Shown: positions 50,821-58,230, counted from the first letter of the stretch. The stretch is DNA of 64,000 nucleotides from Streptomyces sp. NBC_00193 (GCF_026342735.1 NZ_JAPEMM010000001.1:3658001-3722000), one strand, 5' to 3'. The notes: a model not told the origin generated them from the sequence alone. Program-made: numbers and translations.

Positions 50821-51996
50821 TCAGGCGACTTCGGCCCGCTCGGTGGGGTCGTCCGCGCCGGGGGTCAGCATGGTCGCGATGGCTGCACGTCCGCGCTGCT
50901 CGGCCCCTTCGAAGAGGTAGTGATAGTGCTCACGGAGCACGTCCGTGCTGCTGTGCCCCATCCAGTCGGCCACATCGTTCTCAGGGACGCCCGCGTAGAG
51001 CAGCCGGGAGCCGTAGTAGTGCCGCATTGAATGCGGTTTGCAGTAGGGCACCTCGCCCTTCGTCAGGGCCACCAACCAGATTTGCCGGTAGAAGTACGAG
51101 GCGTACACGTACCCGGTCCGGGTGACGTTCGGGAACAGCAGGCGCTCCGGTCCCCATGTGCCGTGGTTCTTGATGTGCCTGCGCAGCTCGAAAGCCACGT
51201 TCGGCGGAAGCGGCACGACGCGCCCTGGCTCCTCCTCGTCACGGGCCTTGATGTGCCGCCGCTGTAGCGCACTGTTCTTCCCCGACTCGGATTCGCCGTC
51301 CTCCGCAATCTGGAAATCGACGCGCAGGACCTCGGCCTGGAAGTCGATCTGATCGCGCGAGACCGCCATGGCCTCACCGATGCGGAGCCCGCATCCCGCC
51401 ATGAGCCAGAGCATCGCTCGATACCGGGGCGGGGCCCCGTTCAGCATGGCCAGGACTTCCCGAGTCGTCAGCCGCCGGGCGTTGCTCTTGTGCTCGCGGA
51501 TCTCCTTGGCGCGGCTGCCCGCGTGCCTGACCTTCTTGCACGGGTTGCGCCCGATGATCTCGTTGACCACGGCCCAATCCATCATCCCGGAGAAGAACGA
51601 GAAGCGCTGGCGCCGGGTTCGGGCTGCCAGCTTCCGGTCCTGCTCCATCCACAACAGCCACTGCTCGATGTCCGCGACCTTCAAGGACGCGATGGAGCGA
51701 GCCTTGAAGAACGGTTCCAGGGTCGTGTTCTGGATCGAGCGGTACTGCTTCTTGGTGCTGTTCTCCAGCTTCCTTTGATTGGTCCACTGCTCCCAGACCG
51801 CCGTCACGGGCTGCCTCCCCAGCTTGTCGTCCAGGTAGGTCCCGGCGTCGAGCTCCTGCTCCTTCCGCTTCCGGTGGTCGTCGGCGCGCTTCTTGGTCTC
51901 GAACGACTTCTGGCGCTGCTTGCCATCCGGGTCGTACCAGAACGTCGTCCACTTCTTCGCGTCGTCCTTTGAGCGCGCTACCCATGCCCTTGCCAC
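50821..51996 (-). CDS. int: Tyrosine recombinase (integrase)
   Basis: A 391-aa site-specific recombinase. Residues 1-60 form an arm-binding-type domain (FWYDPDGKQRQKSFETKKRADDHRKRKEQELD), about 65-145 the core-binding SAM-like domain, and about 170-375 the catalytic domain. Catalytic residues are Arg205 (GCGLRIGEA), His322 and Arg325 (PHSMRH), His348 (MGHSS) and the nucleophile Tyr358 (REHYHYL). It should recombine the CACGCAGAT core in the acyl-CoA dehydrogenase gene. It starts near an operator-rich region and is divergent from the gene at 52133. It is complete, so the element may still integrate. Confidence 0.95.
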   Translation of the reverse strand: MARAWVARSKDDAKKWTTFWYDPDGKQRQKSFETKKRADDHRKRKEQELDAGTYLDDKLGRQPVTAVWEQWTNQRKLENSTKKQYRSIQNTTLEPFFKARSIASLKVADIEQWLLWMEQDRKLAARTRRQRFSFFSGMMDWAVVNEIIGRNPCKKVRHAGSRAKEIREHKSNARRLTTREVLAMLNGAPPRYRAMLWLMAGCGLRIGEAMAVSRDQIDFQAEVLRVDFQIAEDGESESGKNSALQRRHIKARDEEEPGRVVPLPPNVAFELRRHIKNHGTWGPERLLFPNVTRTGYVYASYFYRQIWLVALTKGEVPYCKPHSMRHYYGSRLLYAGVPENDVADWMGHSSTDVLREHYHYLFEGAEQRGRAAIATMLTPGADDPTERAEVA

Positions 51997-52077
51997 AGCA
52001 GTGCCGGCCTTTCAGTCGATGAATGGGCCGCCCCCCGGTGTCGTGCATGGCCGCCCCGGCCTCAGTCTGCACAATGA

Positions 52078-52126
52078 CCACCCTGGGTTGTCAACACAGG
52101 GTGGGTCACCCCGGGTGGTGTACGGT
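52078..52126 (+). promoter_or_regulatory. Operator and leaderless promoter between int and its divergent neighbour
   Basis: CCACCCTG (52078-52085) and CAGGGTGG (52097-52104) form an inverted repeat, followed by a second CACCC-CGGGTG dyad (52109-52117). TACGGT (52121-52126) matches TANNNT and ends 6 nt before ATG52133, with no ribosome binding site. The layout suggests control of both int and the divergent gene by one regulator. Confidence 0.6.
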
Positions 52127-52132
52127 AGGGGC

Positions 52133-52669
52133 ATGAAGGCAGACGAGAGCGGATTCGAGATCACCCAGCAGCAGGGCAGTTGGGTGATTCGGATGTGGTG
52201 GCCGACTGGGTCGATCACGGGAGGCCCGCAGCGCATGACCTTGGAGCCGGTCGACGGTGCCGAGCCACGTGACGTTGCGCGCGGGATCTCTACGACCGTC
52301 CTCAGGAGGCTGGACATTGCCGCCGCGTTGAACCTGGCCAAGAAGGCTCCAGAGGCGCAGCGAACGCTTGAGGACCTCTCGCGGCAGGTGGAGGCTACGG
52401 GCGAGGCTGCCGGGCGCCTCCTGGCGGCCGAGGGGGTCTCAGAGCGCTATCTGGCGACGCTCACGCTGGCGTACTCCGCCATGGCGGAAAGCGGTGCCCC
52501 AGCGCCGATTCCTTGGCTTGCCCGCTTGATCGAACGTCGGCCCGAGACGGTCAAGGATCACCTGAAGAAGGCGCGGCGGGACGGTTACTTGGGCACCCTC
52601 GCAGGCAAGGCCGGCGGAGAAGTGACCGATAAAGCCAAGGCGGCGCTGGGGCTCGATGGTGAGCAGTGA
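52133..52669 (+). CDS. Element-encoded winged-helix-like protein, probable regulator
   Basis: A 178-aa soluble protein. The N-terminal half has a beta-rich segment (SGFEITQQQGSWVIRMWWP). The C-terminal half reads like a winged helix (YLATLTLAYSAMAESG...IPWLARLIERRPETVKDHLKKARRDGYLGTL), with a plausible recognition helix at RPETVKDHLKKAR, and ends in a KAGGEVTDKAKAALGLD tail. It is the only gene of the element on the plus strand, next to the integrase promoter, so it could control integration or act as an unusual directionality factor. I know no name for the family. Confidence 0.75.
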   Translation: MKADESGFEITQQQGSWVIRMWWPTGSITGGPQRMTLEPVDGAEPRDVARGISTTVLRRLDIAAALNLAKKAPEAQRTLEDLSRQVEATGEAAGRLLAAEGVSERYLATLTLAYSAMAESGAPAPIPWLARLIERRPETVKDHLKKARRDGYLGTLAGKAGGEVTDKAKAALGLDGEQ

Positions 52670-52866
52670 CGCTTGGTTGAGCCCGTAGTGCGCGGACAAG
52701 GTCCGGGCTGAACGGTGGACGGGCCACTTCCTCTCAGGTCTCTCCCACCCCTCAGCCGGCCAGCGCGGAGCGTGACGTGAAGCGCGCCACGGTTGTCCAG
52801 ATGGACGCCTACTGCCCGCCCCCGAAGCAACCCCCCCGTGGATGTGCCAGTGCAGCGGCAGGCAAA

Positions 52867-52904
52867 CGAATCAAGCCCCGTCCAATCGGCCGGGGCTTGA
52901 TTCG
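52867..52904 (-). terminator. Terminator between element genes
   Basis: A 14-bp perfect stem (52867-52880 with 52891-52904) with a 10-nt loop lies 10 bp past the stop of the minus-strand gene at 52914. It may also end the plus-strand gene. Confidence 0.85.
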
Positions 52905-52913
52905 TTGCTTCGA

Positions 52914-53378
52914 CTACTTCAGAGGACAGGGCAGATGGCGTTCAGCGCGGTTCGGTGAGCAGGTCACTACGGCCACGGAGTGGAAGACCTTGCCGCTGAG
53001 GTAGTGGCCCAGGGACACATCCCCGCCCCACGTCAGCCGCTCGGCGGCGGACTTCACCATGAGCACGAGACGCGTCGCCTCAGCGTCTTGGATGGAGCCA
53101 AACCGGGGCGCGAACTCGGCGAGTTGAAGGGCCACCCATTCCCCGGCCTCCTTGGGCTCCTCCCACGTGCCGCGCACGAGGGAGGCAGGCTTCATCAGCC
53201 AGTGCGCTGTCTGGATAGGCGGAAGGTCGGAATATGGGAACTCTGCCACCGCCTGACGGTGGCGCTGTCTCACGTCTTCCGGACTGGTAGCGGTCGGCTG
53301 CTCACCGGGCAGCCGACGAAGCCCTTCCTTGTCGAACGTTTCTTTCTCCCCAACCCATGCGTAGCCGTGGTGATGCAC
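52914..53378 (-). CDS. Element hypothetical protein
   Basis: A 154-aa soluble protein without a recognised family. Notable stretches are EFPYSDLPPIQTAHWLMKPASLVRGTWEEPKEAGEWVALQLAEFAPRFGSI split by acidic helices, and an end with Cys residues (VVTCSPNRAERHLPCPLK). GTG53378 has GGAG 7 nt upstream. It is followed by its own terminator and preceded by another, so it is a separate transcription unit. Such lone genes near the end of the element are candidates for cargo. Confidence 0.7.
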   Translation of the reverse strand: MHHHGYAWVGEKETFDKEGLRRLPGEQPTATSPEDVRQRHRQAVAEFPYSDLPPIQTAHWLMKPASLVRGTWEEPKEAGEWVALQLAEFAPRFGSIQDAEATRLVLMVKSAAERLTWGGDVSLGHYLSGKVFHSVAVVTCSPNRAERHLPCPLK

Positions 53379-53404
53379 TGCTCTGCTCCGATCCTGGGAA
53401 TGGC

Positions 53405-53440
53405 GACGGCCCCGCCCGTCGGCGTGTGGGCGGGGCCGTC
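53405..53440 (-). terminator. Terminator after the DUF397 gene
   Basis: A 13-bp perfect stem (53405-53417 with 53428-53440), 38 bp beyond the DUF397 stop. Confidence 0.8.
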
Positions 53441-53477
53441 ATTCAGGGGTGGTGCGGGACCGCTAGCCGCTGCCCGG

Positions 53478-53702
53478 CTATGCGGAGAGGTCGAAGCGCG
53501 CGGGGTCGATGCCCGCCGCGTTCAGTTCCTCAGTGGTGAAGCGCAGAGGCTGCACGTCCGGGCGCTTGCTGTCACCCAGGGCCCACGCGTCGGGGCCGAT
53601 CTTGGCGAGTGTCACGCACGCTTCGCCGTCCGGGTGGGTGTTGCCGCCGCACGCCTTCGAGAAGGCGGCGGTGTCGATGTCGAGCGCGTACAGGTCGGTC
53701 AT
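53478..53702 (-). CDS. DUF397-like small protein
   Basis: A 74-aa protein with the DUF397 pattern: AAFSKACGGN...GEACVTLAKIG...WALGDSKRPDVQPLRFTTEELNA. DUF397 proteins in Streptomyces are partners of XRE-DUF5753 regulators such as WhiJ and Scr1, often acting as their antagonists. The matching XRE-DUF5753 gene lies 0.6 kb upstream in the same element. ATG53702 has AGGAAGGG 6 nt upstream. Confidence 0.8.
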   Translation of the reverse strand: MTDLYALDIDTAAFSKACGGNTHPDGEACVTLAKIGPDAWALGDSKRPDVQPLRFTTEELNAAGIDPARFDLSA

Positions 53703-53752
53703 CGTTGCCCTTCCTGATCATCTGACGGCCCACCGAGGGCCGCCTCCCGCTC

Positions 53753-53977
53753 TCATTGAGCGGAAGCTCTGGTGCCCCTCATGGCCTCGGCCATCTGCTC
53801 CACTACGCCAGCCGGGAGCATCCCCAGGTGCACGTACGCGAGGCCGTTGTATGTGACCGTGGGGCGCACACCGCTCCAGGCGCTCTCGGGGACGCCGAGA
53901 GCGGCCAAGGCTGCGCGTAGGGATTCGACGGCGTCCGTGGCCCGTGTGTGGCCGTCTCGCCAGGTCTGCATGTCCAT
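53753..53977 (-). CDS. Element small hypothetical protein
   Basis: A 74-aa protein (MDMQTWRDGHTRATDAVESLRAALAALGVPESAWSGVRPTV in parts, then YNGLAYVHLGMLPAGVVEQMAEAMRG). It looks helical at both ends with a short beta segment between. ATG53977 shares its first base with the upstream stop (TGATG), so it is translated by coupling to the preceding gene. The family is unknown. Confidence 0.65.
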   Translation of the reverse strand: MDMQTWRDGHTRATDAVESLRAALAALGVPESAWSGVRPTVTYNGLAYVHLGMLPAGVVEQMAEAMRGTRASAQ

Positions 53978-54186
53978 CACGCGGCCACCACGCGGGCGGG
54001 GCACTTGTCGTGTCGATAGACGGGGGCGGGCGCGCCCGAGGTGCGGTCAATAGCCCCTCGGAGTGCCGGCTCCAGGTCCCCGATCGGCTGGTGACAGGCG
54101 GAGCACTCGTGTCCGGGCGCGAAGGTCAGGTACTCCCACGCGTCCCGGTCGAACTCCGGGGCCTCCGTCTTCTTCGCCCTCGCCAT
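53977..54186 (-). CDS. Element small zinc-ribbon-like protein
   Basis: A 69-aa protein with a CxxC knuckle (CSACHQPIG, about 28-36) and a second half-site HDKC near residue 61, which together could hold one zinc ion. The N-terminus is basic (ARAKKTEAPEFDRDAWEYLTFAPGHE). It is the first gene of a coupled pair under a promoter region with direct repeats. Proteins like this are common in actinobacterial elements and phages. Function is unknown. Confidence 0.68.
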   Translation of the reverse strand: MARAKKTEAPEFDRDAWEYLTFAPGHECSACHQPIGDLEPALRGAIDRTSGAPAPVYRHDKCPARVVAA

Positions 54187-54281
54187 ATCGCGCCCCTAAC
54201 CGCACACGCACACTGTGCGGTGCTCGCCGTTACTCGGTGTGAAGACGACGTTAGGGAGGGCACCAGTGAGGCATCCAGGGT

Positions 54282-54298
54282 CTTGCACGAGCTTGCAC
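54282..54298. promoter_or_regulatory. CTTGCAC direct repeats upstream of the small-gene operon
   Basis: CTTGCAC-GAG-CTTGCAC has a 10-bp period. The 13-mer CTTGCACGAGCTT recurs at 55974-55986 before the other minus-strand operon of the element. It is a candidate shared operator, perhaps for the XRE-DUF5753 protein. Confidence 0.6.
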
Positions 54299-54303
54299 GC
54301 GAA

Positions 54304-55152
54304 CTAACCGAGTGAGGTAATCGCGTCCGAGATCAGAGCCCGGGCGGGGGCACCGTAGACAGCGAGCTTGGACAGCTCTGAGAACGCCTTGGCGTACGTG
54401 GCAACCTCGCTGGGCGCCGTGACGTTCACTGCGGCCGTCAGCAGCTCCACGCTCGCTTGACGGCCGTCGAACAGATAGAAGGCTTCCAGGGGCCAGACAA
54501 ACCGCTGGGCCGTGAAGGGGATAACCCCAAGGCTTACGTTCGGCAGCGCCATGACAGCCAGCAGATAGCCGAGCTGTCCGGCCATGGCGGAGGCGTCGCC
54601 AATGCGGTAGCGGAGCACCGTTTCTTCCAGCAGCAGCGCGAAGCGGTGGCTGCCTTCGTGGAGAACGCGCGAGCGTTCGATTCGGGATTCCGCTGCTGTC
54701 TGCGAGTCGTCAGGGGTGCCCTGAAAGGCGGCGATGGTCGATAGCAGGGCCGCCGCGTACGCCTCGGTCTGGAGCATGCCCGGCACCACGTTCGAGCAGT
54801 ACACGCGGAAGTGGCGGGTCTGCTCGTACAGGGGGACAACTTCCTCCTGCGCCCGGCGCATGCCGTGGCGGTGCAGCTTTTGCCAGTGGACGTACATCTG
54901 GTCGGCTTGGCGGTTGGCCGCGATCAGGTCGTCTGTCTGGTCTTCTGCTCCGCACGCCTTGCACCAGGCGCGGATGTCGGCGGCCGACGCAGGGGTCTTG
55001 GCGCGCTCGATGCGTGAGGACTTCGCGGGGCTCCAGCCGCACCGAAGAGCCAACTCATGCCCGGTCAGCTCCGCGTCTTTGCGTAGGCCCCCGAGACGGG
55101 CGGCGATGGCTTCGCGGGCGGCTTGGGCGCTGGACGAGGGGGACGCAGACAT
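54304..55152 (-). CDS. XRE-family regulator with DUF5753 domain
   Basis: A 282-aa regulator. The N-terminal helix-turn-helix (about 12-70; IAARLGGLRKDAELTGHELALRCGWSPAKSSRIERAKTPASAADIRAWCKACG) is followed by the DUF5753 domain (about 90-280; VPLYEQTRHFRVYCSNVVPGMLQTEAYAAALL...VLHEGSHRFALLLEETVLRYRIGDASAMAGQLGYLL...FYLFDG). Family relatives (WhiJ, BldB-linked regulators, Scr1) control development and antibiotic production and pair with DUF397 proteins. It follows the DUF6879 gene by 26 bp and is likely co-transcribed with it. Confidence 0.9.
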   Translation of the reverse strand: MSASPSSSAQAAREAIAARLGGLRKDAELTGHELALRCGWSPAKSSRIERAKTPASAADIRAWCKACGAEDQTDDLIAANRQADQMYVHWQKLHRHGMRRAQEEVVPLYEQTRHFRVYCSNVVPGMLQTEAYAAALLSTIAAFQGTPDDSQTAAESRIERSRVLHEGSHRFALLLEETVLRYRIGDASAMAGQLGYLLAVMALPNVSLGVIPFTAQRFVWPLEAFYLFDGRQASVELLTAAVNVTAPSEVATYAKAFSELSKLAVYGAPARALISDAITSLG

Positions 55153-55178
55153 GAGTGGGCTCTTCGTATTCCGTCAGG

Positions 55179-55709
55179 TCAGACCGTGAACTTCTCGTGC
55201 GGGATGCCGCGCTCCCAGACTGCCTCGAACGCAGCCGAAGCCAGCCGTGCGACAGCGGGCTCGGAACGAACCTCCCAGCCGGGCTCGGACCAGTTTCCAT
55301 CCCCGGAGAAGTGGTTGAAGAGCACGATCTCTCCGTCGAACACCCAGCAGTCGTTTCCGGGGAGCGCGATGTCCGAAGCCTGCCGCCGAGGCAGCCAGCG
55401 GACTTGCTCCCCGGCGTGAAGGTTGACCACGGTGCCGGCGTGCTCGTACCGGATGTAATCCGTAACCGGTTCCGATACGACGCGGGCGCGGCGGACGGCC
55501 ACGCCTCGGGCCACGGTGCTGCGAATCAAATCAACCCACGGCGTCCAGTAGGTGGACGCCGGGTCGATGTCGCGCTGACCTGTACGCGTCCAGGTCTCGA
55601 AGTCCTCGGCCTCATCCCCGACGCCGTACGAGTCGCGCAGCTCCAGGTGCACAGCCGAGTGCTTGGCTGCGGCCAGCAGCTCGTTAAAGCCCGGCTCCTT
55701 CTGCGACAT
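55179..55709 (-). CDS. DUF6879 family protein
   Basis: A 176-aa protein. FNELLAAAKHSAVHLELRDSYGV...ARGVAVRRARVVSEPVTDYIRYEH...LHAGEQVRWLPRRQASDIALPGNDCWVFDGEIVLFNHFSGDG follows the DUF6879 pattern found beside XRE-DUF5753 genes in actinobacteria. The role is unknown; some resemblance to a degenerate nuclease- or phospholipase-like fold has been suggested for the group, but I cannot confirm this. ATG55709 has AGGAAGG 7 nt upstream. It overlaps the preceding gene by 26 nt. Confidence 0.8.
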   Translation of the reverse strand: MSQKEPGFNELLAAAKHSAVHLELRDSYGVGDEAEDFETWTRTGQRDIDPASTYWTPWVDLIRSTVARGVAVRRARVVSEPVTDYIRYEHAGTVVNLHAGEQVRWLPRRQASDIALPGNDCWVFDGEIVLFNHFSGDGNWSEPGWEVRSEPAVARLASAAFEAVWERGIPHEKFTV

Positions 55710-55941
55710 CGCACGCCTTCCTGAGCATCGGCACCATACGGGCCGGAATCCGAATCACGGCTTCGTGCGGAGGGATGCCCGGAGCGTGCCCGGGAACCTC
55801 GAACGCCGCGCACTCCGCCTCTAGCTTCTCGTCCGGCTTCCAGCCCTGAAGCACCAGCTCCCCCTTTTCCGCGTCCACCCATACGGTGGGGGAGCCCTGC
55901 TGCCCGGTGTCTGGATCAATCCCGATGAACCGTAGTGCCAT
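55684..55941 (-). CDS. Element small hypothetical protein, first gene of the regulator operon
   Basis: An 85-aa protein (MALRFIGIDPDTGQQGSPTV, then VDAEKGELVLQGWKPDEKLEAECAAF, ending IRIPARMVPMLRKACDVAEGAGL). It is the kind of small protein that precedes DUF6879 and XRE-DUF5753 genes in many Streptomyces loci. ATG55941 has GGAGG 6 nt upstream. The longer start at 55980 would run through the CTTGCACGAGCTT motif and is rejected. Confidence 0.75.
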   Translation of the reverse strand: MALRFIGIDPDTGQQGSPTVWVDAEKGELVLQGWKPDEKLEAECAAFEVPGHAPGIPPHEAVIRIPARMVPMLRKACDVAEGAGL

Positions 55942-55973
55942 GACTGCCTCCGCTGTCGAGTGGCTTACGCCAA

Positions 55974-55986
55974 CTTGCACGAGCTT
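55974..55986. promoter_or_regulatory. Second copy of the CTTGCACGAGCTT motif
   Basis: This copy is 33 bp upstream of the operon's first ATG and identical over 13 bp to the motif at 54282-54294. Confidence 0.6.
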
Positions 55987-56087
55987 CGTCGTGGCGGCCT
56001 GTGAGCGTCAAGGGGGCGGGAACAGCCCTTGAGCCGGGATGGAGCGGCGCGCATTGCCCTGAGCAGGGACGACGTCCTAGCGATCAT

Positions 56088-56101
56088 GGGGGAATCCTGG
56101 G
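56088..56101. repeat. Candidate integrase arm site, right end
   Basis: GGGGGAATCCTGGG is a 13/14 match to 50722-50735 in the same orientation, 55 bp inside the right core. Confidence 0.55.
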
Positions 56102-56155
56102 GTGCCCCCCGTGCAAGGCATGTCGATGCTGGTCAGGGCTGCATGTGCCGTAGAG

Positions 56156-56219
56156 CACGCAGATCTACGAGGGCACGAACCAGGTCCAGCGCATCGTCAT
56201 GGTGCGCAACCTGCCGTAG
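56156..56219 (+). pseudogene. Right attachment core plus displaced native end of acyl-CoA dehydrogenase
   Basis: It reads ACG CAG ATC TAC GAG GGC and so on to TAG, translating to TQIYEGTNQVQRIVMVRNLP with host-like GC-ending codons. This is the original gene end, cut off from its gene by the element. The core CACGCAGAT is 56156-56164. Confidence 0.88.
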
Positions 56220-56236
56220 GGGCACGACCCCACCGG

Positions 56237-56283
56237 ACGCGAGGTCTCCCGATCCATGATCCACGGATCGGGGGACCTCGCGT
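56237..56283 (+). terminator. Original acyl-CoA dehydrogenase terminator
   Basis: A 19-bp stem with one T-G pair (56237-56255 with 56265-56283), 18 bp after the displaced stop codon. It now lies 5.6 kb from the gene it served. Confidence 0.85.
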
Positions 56284-56374
56284 GGTCCGACCGGCGGCGC
56301 ACCGCCTAGGCTGTGCGCCGGTCGGCCCCGGGCGCGGGGTTGCAAGGCGCGGGGGCGCAGGGGCGGGGAACAGG

Positions 56375-57028
56375 ATGTCCGTAGAACGTCACACAGCGGG
56401 GATGCTCCAGCAGATCGCCCGTCAGCAGGATGTCGTCGAGATCGCCCCGCAGGGCACCTCGGCGAAGGCGGCCGCCCTGGCGCACGTGGCGGAGCAGTAC
56501 GGCTACACGTACGGCTCGGCGTACAGGACCGGCTTCAAGAACTCGCTCGTCCAGGTCCGCATGTACCGGGACCCGCGACCCGAGGCGCGCGTCCGCGAGG
56601 CGGCCACCATCACCGCCCATCCGCAGGCCGGCAACGGCGGGACGGTGCCGGGGCTGGCGCAGGGATCACTGAAGCCGCTCCCCGAGGCGGCCGACTCCGT
56701 GGCCGTGCTCAAGGACCTCGTCACCTTCGACGTCATGGCCCTGTACGTCGGCGACCGGCGCCAGAAGGTGGTGTGCTACCTCCTCTGCGCGATCCTGCCC
56801 GTCCTCATGCTCATCGACGACAAGTCGCCGTTCGAGGCCTTCCTCTCCGGCGGGTTGGCCGCGCTGCTCGCCACCGTGGCCTTCCAGGTGGGCGTGATCC
56901 GCCGCGCGACGATCGCACGGCGGCTGACGGCCGCCGGGTTCCACGAGGTGCGTGACGAACGGGGCGACCGGCGATTCCTGCGCCCGGGGCAGCAGTTGCC
57001 CGGCCACGCCAACCCGTTCACCGCCTGA
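56375..57028 (+). CDS. Membrane protein, hypothetical
   Basis: A 217-aa protein with a soluble N-terminal half (1-130; ARQQDVVEIAPQGTSAKAAALAHVAEQYGYTYGSAYRTG) and two membrane segments (about 138-156 VVCYLLCAILPVLMLI; 162-182 AFLSGGLAALLATVAFQVGVI) before a basic tail. ATG56375 has GGGGAA about 6 nt upstream. I see no known domain. It lies in the host flank of the element, before the sugar-nucleotide gene. Confidence 0.75.
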   Translation: MSVERHTAGMLQQIARQQDVVEIAPQGTSAKAAALAHVAEQYGYTYGSAYRTGFKNSLVQVRMYRDPRPEARVREAATITAHPQAGNGGTVPGLAQGSLKPLPEAADSVAVLKDLVTFDVMALYVGDRRQKVVCYLLCAILPVLMLIDDKSPFEAFLSGGLAALLATVAFQVGVIRRATIARRLTAAGFHEVRDERGDRRFLRPGQQLPGHANPFTA

Positions 57029-57142
57029 GGCCCTGGCCTGCGGCGAAGACGACCGCACACATCGGGCACCAGCCCCCTGGGGACCCCCCGGATGGGCTAA
57101 ATTTGGACCTTCGTACGCCGGAACCGGTTGGGGAGAACGCAA

Positions 57143-58225
57143 ATGACGGAAGCGATCCTGCTGGTCGGCGGACAGGGGACGCGACTGCGCCCCGTCACGG
57201 TGAACACGCCGAAGCCGATGGTCCACACGGCAGGTGTTCCCTTCCTCGCCCACCAGATAGCCCGGGCCGCCGCCGCAGGCGTCACGCACATCGTGATGGC
57301 CACCTGCTACCTCGCCGAGGTCTTCGAGCCCTACTTCGGGGACGGGTCCGCCTTCGGCGTCCACCTGGAGTACGTGGTCGAGGACGAGCCGCTGGGCACC
57401 GGCGGCGCCATCCGCAACGCGGCGCGGCTGCTCACCGGCGGCCCCGACTCCTCGGTGCTCGTCTTCAACGGGGACATCCTGACCGGCCTGGACATCGCCG
57501 GGCTCGTCGAATCGCACAAGGCGGCCGACGCCGACGTCTCCCTGCACCTGGTCCGCGTCGACGACCCGCGCGCCTTCGGCCTGGTCCCCACCGACGCCCA
57601 CGGGCGGGTGCTGGCCTTCACGGAGAAGCCGCAGACGCCCGAGGAGATCATCACCGACCAGATCAACGCCGGCTGCTACGTCTTCCGGCGCAGCGTGATC
57701 GACACCATCCCGGCCGGCCGGTCCGTTTCCGTGGAGCGCGAGACCTTCCCCGGTCTGCTCGCCTCCGGGGCCACCTTGCACGGGGTCACCGAGAACACGT
57801 ACTGGATGGACCTCGGCAAGCCGGAGGCGATCATCCAGGCCTCCGCCGACCTGGTCCGCGGCGTCGTCCCCTCCCCGGCCGTCCCCGGACGCCGCGGCGA
57901 GTCCCTCGTCCTGCCCGGAGCCCACGTCGCGGCCGGGGCCAAGCTGTCGGGGGGCACCGTCGTGGGCGCCGGAGCCCGCATCGAGGCGGGTGCGGTCGTC
58001 CAGGGCTCCATCGTGCTGGGGGACGCGGTCGTCGGACCCGACGCGCAGGTGTCCGCCAGCCTGATCGGCGCGGGCGCCTCGGTGGGCGCACGGACCGTAC
58101 TGGACGCCGCCGTCATCGGTGACGCGGCCGTCGTGGGGGCCGACAACGAGCTCCGCGCCGGAGCCCGGATCTGGTGCGGGGCGCAGCTGCCCGACGCGGC
58201 GATCCGCTTCTCCTCCGACGCCTGA
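57143..58225 (+). CDS. Sugar-1-phosphate nucleotidylyltransferase (GDP-mannose pyrophosphorylase type)
   Basis: A 360-aa enzyme. The nucleotidyltransferase domain (1-235) has the signature EAILLVGGQGTRLRPVTVNTPKPMV, then EDEPLGTGGAIRNAARLL, VFNGDIL and FTEKPQTPEEIITDQINAGCYVF. A left-handed beta-helix follows (about 255-345; hexapeptide runs such as GAHVAAGAKLSGGTVVGAGARIEAGA). It matches the GmpA-type proteins giving GDP-mannose, though glucose-1-phosphate thymidylyltransferase relatives share the layout. ATG57143 has GGGGAG 7 nt upstream. With nearby LCP ligases and a glycosyltransferase it fits envelope glycan supply. Confidence 0.88.
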   Translation: MTEAILLVGGQGTRLRPVTVNTPKPMVHTAGVPFLAHQIARAAAAGVTHIVMATCYLAEVFEPYFGDGSAFGVHLEYVVEDEPLGTGGAIRNAARLLTGGPDSSVLVFNGDILTGLDIAGLVESHKAADADVSLHLVRVDDPRAFGLVPTDAHGRVLAFTEKPQTPEEIITDQINAGCYVFRRSVIDTIPAGRSVSVERETFPGLLASGATLHGVTENTYWMDLGKPEAIIQASADLVRGVVPSPAVPGRRGESLVLPGAHVAAGAKLSGGTVVGAGARIEAGAVVQGSIVLGDAVVGPDAQVSASLIGAGASVGARTVLDAAVIGDAAVVGADNELRAGARIWCGAQLPDAAIRFSSDA

Positions 58226-58230
58226 GCCGG

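Larger units (their letters stand above)
50557..56164. mobile_element. 5.6-kb site-specific integrative element
   Basis: The element is bounded by the 9-bp direct repeat CACGCAGAT (50557-50565 and 56156-56164), which lies inside the acyl-CoA dehydrogenase gene end. It carries a tyrosine integrase next to the left end, a divergent regulator-like gene, and seven small or regulatory genes on the minus strand. Its codon use is visibly less G/C-biased than that of its flanks. I see no replication, conjugation or structural phage gene, and no obvious excisionase. It is either a reduced actinomycete integrative element that needs a helper or a stranded remnant. Confidence 0.9.

Noticed and set aside
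52777..53004. Plus-strand 75-residue gene inside the element
   Set aside because: It overlaps a perfect terminator and the supported minus-strand gene at 52914-53378, and its composition shows no coding character.
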